Shown one piece after another: positions 5,021 to 9,136 of a DNA stretch of 9,136 nucleotides (its first letter is position 1; each line of letters opens with the position of its first letter). The notes beneath the pieces are model-generated. The model was not told the DNA's origin. It made no database searches and was given only the letters and a program-made list of their open reading frames with translations. Position numbers and translations under genes: made by a program. Location: assembly GCA_903911455.1 (NCBI GenBank), contig CAIWDQ010000068.1, positions 1 through 9,136 of the forward strand, in the 5' to 3' direction. This DNA is from an uncultured bacterium. Lineage in GTDB: Bacteria; Bacteroidota; Bacteroidia; Bacteroidales; JACABE01.

Positions 5021-8000
5021 ATGAAAAAAATCAAGCTAAAACTCCTTCTGATAATACAATTAATTACTTTAACAGGCTTTTCGCAGACCTATGTAAAACA
5101 AGAGCATCCTAAACCCGGAGATACTGTTTTGCATGTTGTTGGATATGCTCATCTGGATACACAGTGGCGATGGGATTACCCAACTACTATTAATTCGTAT
5201 CTTAAAAATACTTTTTATGATAATTTCAGGTTGTTTGAGCTTTACCCTAATTATATTTTTAATTTTAGTGGCGCCAACCGCTATAAAATGATGAAGGAAT
5301 ATTATCCTTTAGAGTATGATAGTTTGAAGAAATATGTTGCTCAAGGAAGATGGCAGGTTTGTGGTTCATCAATGGAAGAAAACGATGTTATGGTTCCTTC
5401 GGCTGAATCAATTATTCGTCAGATATTATATGGTAATAATTACTTTAGGAAAGAGTTTGGCAAAGAAAGTTATGATTATATGCTCCCCGATTGCTTTGGA
5501 TTTCCAGTATCTTTACCTTCAATCTTATCACATTGCGGAATCCTTGGGTTCTCAACACAAAAACTTAGCTGGGGTTCTGCTAATGGTATCCCTTTTAACT
5601 TAGGAGTGTGGAAAGGTCCCGATGGAGAATCTATTATTGCTGCTTTTAATCCCGGAAGTTATACCAGCGACATAGATAATGATTTAAGTAATGATAAAGA
5701 ATGGTTGAAACGAATTATTTCTAATGGTGATAAAACTGGTGTTTATGCTGATTATATGTATTATGGAACAGGCGACAGAGGTGGTTCTCCTACTGAGAAA
5801 TCAGTACAATGGTTAGAGAAATCATTACAATCTAAAGGTCCTGTAAAAGTATATTCTGCTTACGCTGATCAATTATTTAAAGATATAAGTACAGAGCAAA
5901 AAGCTAAACTACCTGTTTACAACAGTGATTTATTACTTACTTATCATACATGTGGAGCAATAAGTTCGGAAGCTTTCATGAAGAAATGCAATCGTAAGAA
6001 CGAATTACTTGCATATTCAGCAGAAGCAACTTCTGTAATGGCAGATTGGTTAGGAGGATATGAGTATCCTAAATCAAAAATAAACGAAGCATGGAGATTA
6101 GTTTTAGGAGCACAATTTCATGACATCTTACCTGGAACAAGTATCCCAAAAGCATATGATTATGCATGGAATGACGAATTACTTGCAGCTAATCAATTTG
6201 GCAGCGTACTTACAAATGCTGTTGGTGTTGCTTCAGAAAACCTAAATACAACAGGTAAAGGTATCCCTATTATAGTTTACAATCCTTTATCAATAGAAAG
6301 AACAGATGCAGTTGATGCTACTGTTACTTTTACCAATGAAATACCAAAGAATATTAAAGTATTTGATGGCAATAATAAGGAAGTACTTTCGCAGATATTA
6401 AAGATAGATGGTAATAAAGTAAGACTACTAATTTTAGCTAAGGTTCAATCATTAAGTCTGTCAGTTTATTTTGTAAGAACTGATAATACTCCATCAACTC
6501 TTACATCAACATTAAAATGCACAGATTATACTATTGAGAATGATAAGATATCATTAAAGATAAATTCTAACGGAGATATTTCTAATATTCTTGATAAGAT
6601 TGCAAATAAAAAGATATTAAAAGCTCCCTCACGTCTTGTTTTCCAATATGAAAAGCCTAAAGATTATCCTGCATGGAATATGGACTGGACTGACAGGCAA
6701 AAGAAACCAATCGGTTATGTTGATGGCAAAGCTAGTATAAGAATAATTGAAAACGGACCTGTAAGATCAACAATTGAAGTAACACGCGAAGCAAAAGGAT
6801 CAATATTCGTTCAACAAATAAGATTATATAATAGTGAGATTTCTACTCGTGTAGAAGTTAAAAACATTATAGATTGGTTTACTAAAGAGGCTTCTTTACG
6901 TGCTGAATTCCCTTTAACAGTTAGCAATCCTCTTGCTACTTATTGCTGGGACTTAGGAACGATTCAACGAGGGAATAACAATCCGGTAAAATATGAAGTT
7001 CCCTCACATCAGTGGTTTGATCTTACTGATAAGGATAATAAATATGGAGTTTCTATCCTGGAAGATTGCAAGTTTGGAAGTGACAAGCCTGATGATAATA
7101 CTTTTCGTCTGACTATGCTTTATACTCCTGGAGTTAGATACGAATATAGAGATCAGGCAACTCAGGACTTAGGAAAGCATGAGATTTTATATTCTATATA
7201 TCCTCACCCTGATGGCTGGCAATCTGCAGGATCAAATTGGGAAGCTGCTAAATTAAATCAACCTTTGTTAGCATTTCAAACATATACACACCCTGGAACT
7301 ATGGGTAAAAGTATTTCTTTTGTTAAACTGAATAACCCTGATGTAATGGTTAAAGCCATTAAGAAAGCTGAGAATTCTGATGAAATTATTATTAGAATAT
7401 TTGAAACTAAAGGTAAAGCTGCTGATAATATTGAACTGGCTTTGCCTACACAAATCATTTCAGCTACAGAAGTTAACGGACAGGAGAAAGTTATATCTCA
7501 GGCAACAATTAAAGATGGCAAACTTTATTTTAACATAACTCCTTATCATCCTAAAACTTTCGCTTTGAAGATCGCTAATCCTAAATCTCATCCTATCAAA
7601 ACTAAAAGTATTATTATGAATTTACCATATAATGCTGATGTATTTAGTTATGATAACACACCTGATGGAACATTTGATACAACAGGGACTACTTATCCTG
7701 CTGAAATGTTGCCGGACACTATAATAAGTGAAGGAATTGTTTTTAAATTAGGTGATAAAACAAATAAAGCTATGAATGCTGTTGCTTGCAACGGTCAGAA
7801 GATTATGCTTCCTGATGGTTTTAATAATAGTCTTTATATTTTAGCTTCCGCTGATGAATTAACTGAAGGAATATTTGAAATTGATGATAAACCTTTAAAA
7901 ATAAACATCCAGCAATGGACTGGTTTTATAGGGCAATGGGATAAGCGCAACTGGGAAGGTTATAATAAACTGGAAGCGGATTATAACTGGAGCAGTACTA

Positions 8001-9007
8001 AATTTACTGGATTAACTCCAGGTTTTGTGAAACAGGATAATGTTGCTTATTTTACAACTCATAAACATCTTAAAGATGGTAAAAACGATGCATATTCTTA
8101 TGCTTATTTATTCAAATATAAGATAAATCTGAATCTGGGTGCTAAAGCAATAAGACTACCTAATAATCCGAAGATAAAAATACTTGCAATGAGTGCTGCT
8201 ATCAATAGTAATGATATAACAACACCAGCAATTAATCTTTTTGATACTTTGAATGTAGATGTTTCGGAATATAAACGTTATCAACTGGCTGCTAATCCAC
8301 AGTTCAATCCGGCGTCCTGTGTTGTTGATGATAAACCTTTGAACATTATTATTACGACTAATGAAAAGGATGTTGAAATAAGATATACTTTAGATAAGTC
8401 GGAACCTACAATGAAATCAACGATATATACTAAGCCAATTATTATTGATAAACCGATTACTATTAATGCTGCAATCTTTAGGAATGGTGTAAAAGTAAGT
8501 AATACAACTTCATCCAGATACTATCATAAGTTAGTTCCAGTAAAGAATATTACTTTAGTAAATGCTTTTTCTAATAAATATCCACCGGAAAATGGAAGTA
8601 AGGTTTTAATTGATCAAAAAAGAGGATCAGATTATCATACAGACGGAAAATGGTTAGGTTTTGAAGTAAATGATCTTGAAGCAGTCCTTGAATTGAATGA
8701 GAAAACAGACTTTAGCAAAATAACAATTGGTTTCTTAAGCAATCCAGTTTCTTGGATATTCTTACCATTATCTATTGAAATTTATTCTTCGGATGATGGC
8801 GTAAACTTTACTTTAATAACTACTAAAAAATATGAAGAGCCATCTGAAAGTATGACTGCTTCTATTGAAGATTTATCAGTTGAATTTAAGAAAACCAATG
8901 CTAAATATATTAAAATAAAAGCAAAGAATGTCGCTAAATGTCCAAGCTGGCATAGAGGTAACGGAGGTAAAGCTTGGTTGTTTGCTGACGAAATATTTGT
9001 AGAGTAA
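5021..9007 (+). CDS. Secreted GH38 alpha-mannosidase with C-terminal CHB_HEX-like and F5/8-type domains
   Basis: Encodes 1328 residues, longer than the roughly 850-1,050 usual for GH38. A signal peptide (about 1-21, MKKIKLKLLLIIQ to GFSQ) exports it. The GH38 zinc retaining site is complete: H44 and D46 in AHLDTQWRW, nucleophile D157 in LPDCFGFP, H367 in QFHDILPGTS. D252 in GTGDRGGSP is the probable acid/base. The middle helical domain (about 300-400) and beta-sandwich C-domain (about 480-855) follow, including PSHQWFDLTD and YGVSILEDCKFGSD. Residues about 866-1075 are an unassigned beta-rich segment. Residues about 1090-1170 resemble the chitobiase/hexosaminidase C-terminal module (EIRYTLDKSEPT). 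Residues 1172-1328 resemble a discoidin (F5/8 type C) carbohydrate-binding domain (DGKWLGFEVNDLEAVLEL, IEIYSSDDG). Likely role: hydrolysis of alpha-mannosides from glycans in the periplasm or at the cell surface. No TAnnTTTG box was found in the 41 bases upstream. Confidence 0.93.
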   Translation: MKKIKLKLLLIIQLITLTGFSQTYVKQEHPKPGDTVLHVVGYAHLDTQWRWDYPTTINSYLKNTFYDNFRLFELYPNYIFNFSGANRYKMMKEYYPLEYDSLKKYVAQGRWQVCGSSMEENDVMVPSAESIIRQILYGNNYFRKEFGKESYDYMLPDCFGFPVSLPSILSHCGILGFSTQKLSWGSANGIPFNLGVWKGPDGESIIAAFNPGSYTSDIDNDLSNDKEWLKRIISNGDKTGVYADYMYYGTGDRGGSPTEKSVQWLEKSLQSKGPVKVYSAYADQLFKDISTEQKAKLPVYNSDLLLTYHTCGAISSEAFMKKCNRKNELLAYSAEATSVMADWLGGYEYPKSKINEAWRLVLGAQFHDILPGTSIPKAYDYAWNDELLAANQFGSVLTNAVGVASENLNTTGKGIPIIVYNPLSIERTDAVDATVTFTNEIPKNIKVFDGNNKEVLSQILKIDGNKVRLLILAKVQSLSLSVYFVRTDNTPSTLTSTLKCTDYTIENDKISLKINSNGDISNILDKIANKKILKAPSRLVFQYEKPKDYPAWNMDWTDRQKKPIGYVDGKASIRIIENGPVRSTIEVTREAKGSIFVQQIRLYNSEISTRVEVKNIIDWFTKEASLRAEFPLTVSNPLATYCWDLGTIQRGNNNPVKYEVPSHQWFDLTDKDNKYGVSILEDCKFGSDKPDDNTFRLTMLYTPGVRYEYRDQATQDLGKHEILYSIYPHPDGWQSAGSNWEAAKLNQPLLAFQTYTHPGTMGKSISFVKLNNPDVMVKAIKKAENSDEIIIRIFETKGKAADNIELALPTQIISATEVNGQEKVISQATIKDGKLYFNITPYHPKTFALKIANPKSHPIKTKSIIMNLPYNADVFSYDNTPDGTFDTTGTTYPAEMLPDTIISEGIVFKLGDKTNKAMNAVACNGQKIMLPDGFNNSLYILASADELTEGIFEIDDKPLKINIQQWTGFIGQWDKRNWEGYNKLEADYNWSSTKFTGLTPGFVKQDNVAYFTTHKHLKDGKNDAYSYAYLFKYKINLNLGAKAIRLPNNPKIKILAMSAAINSNDITTPAINLFDTLNVDVSEYKRYQLAANPQFNPASCVVDDKPLNIIITTNEKDVEIRYTLDKSEPTMKSTIYTKPIIIDKPITINAAIFRNGVKVSNTTSSRYYHKLVPVKNITLVNAFSNKYPPENGSKVLIDQKRGSDYHTDGKWLGFEVNDLEAVLELNEKTDFSKITIGFLSNPVSWIFLPLSIEIYSSDDGVNFTLITTKKYEEPSESMTASIEDLSVEFKKTNAKYIKIKAKNVAKCPSWHRGNGGKAWLFADEIFVE

Positions 9008-9032
9008 TTCTTAATCCTAAAACAAATTTTAT

Positions 9033-9136
9033 ATGAAAAGATTCAAATTCTTCTTCTTTTTTATAGTAATATTATGGTCATGTTCTTCAGCACAAAAGCC
9101 TAAAGAAATGTTCTTAAAAAGTGTTCATAAAGGAGA
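9033..9136 (+). CDS. N-terminus of an exported, possibly lipid-anchored protein (partial, runs off the right edge)
   Basis: An ATG at 9033 opens a frame that continues to the window end, giving 34 residues. It begins MKRFKFFFFFIVILWSCSSA and continues QKPKEMFLKSVHKG. This is a signal peptide. The segment ILWSC (Cys at residue 17) could be a lipobox, giving a lipoprotein, although Trp at -2 is unusual. Alternatively, signal peptidase I could cut after CSSA. The mature part in view is too short to assign. It starts 25 bases after the mannosidase stop with no promoter box between them, so the two are probably co-transcribed and this may be another glycan-degradation enzyme or surface protein. 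That role is inferred only from position. Confidence 0.7.
   Translation, partial: MKRFKFFFFFIVILWSCSSAQKPKEMFLKSVHKG

Noticed and set aside
7268..7458. Two overlapping minus-strand frames, and a plus-strand +1 frame at 5334-5603, inside the mannosidase gene
   Set aside because: They are out-of-frame shadows of a single continuous GH38 reading frame with no frameshift.
1..9136. A multi-gene defence, mobile or otherwise new system
   Set aside because: No nuclease, transposase, integrase, reverse transcriptase, toxin-antitoxin pair or CRISPR-like array is visible. The genes belong to familiar families arranged in separate small units.

Overview
The window looks like chromosomal DNA from a member of the Bacteroidota. 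It is AT-rich. Most genes lack a clear Shine-Dalgarno sequence, and several start codons lie 10-55 bases downstream of a TAnnTTTG box, the Bacteroidota -7 promoter element. Secreted products carry short signal peptides ending in the phylum-typical 'FSQ'. No rRNA, tRNA, CRISPR array, transposase or phage gene is visible, so this reads as ordinary chromosome carrying two short dispersed repeats.

Layout from left to right. Bases 1-83 hold the start of an unidentified minus-strand gene that runs off the window. A minus-strand gene for a small outer-membrane beta-barrel protein (176-802) is divergent from a plus-strand MerR-type regulator (922-1281), and each has a recognisable -33/-7 promoter in the 119-base spacer. 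Two tandem minus-strand ArsR-like winged-helix regulators follow (1318-1611 and 1643-1927). Behind them, also on the minus strand, is a full-length adenine deaminase gene, ade (2023-3666). A 430-base gene-free, AT-rich stretch separates ade from a plus-strand short-chain dehydrogenase (4097-4888). A palindromic repeat (4913-4979) lies between that gene and a very large secreted GH38 alpha-mannosidase (5021-9007). Starting 25 bases after the mannosidase stop is the first part of another exported protein (9033 to the window end).

Functionally the window is a set of small, mostly independent units. Adenine deaminase belongs to purine salvage. The mannosidase and its downstream neighbour look like the start of a secreted glycan-degradation operon, although no SusC/SusD pair is in view. 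The three regulators are local one-component DNA-binding proteins with no ligand evident from sequence. I see no convincing new multi-gene system. The points most worth a second look are the two dispersed repeats (145-173 and 4913-4979), the GH20-type C-terminal tail on the GH38 mannosidase, the tandem ArsR pair lacking classical metal sites, and a weakly structured stretch in the 3667-4096 gap.
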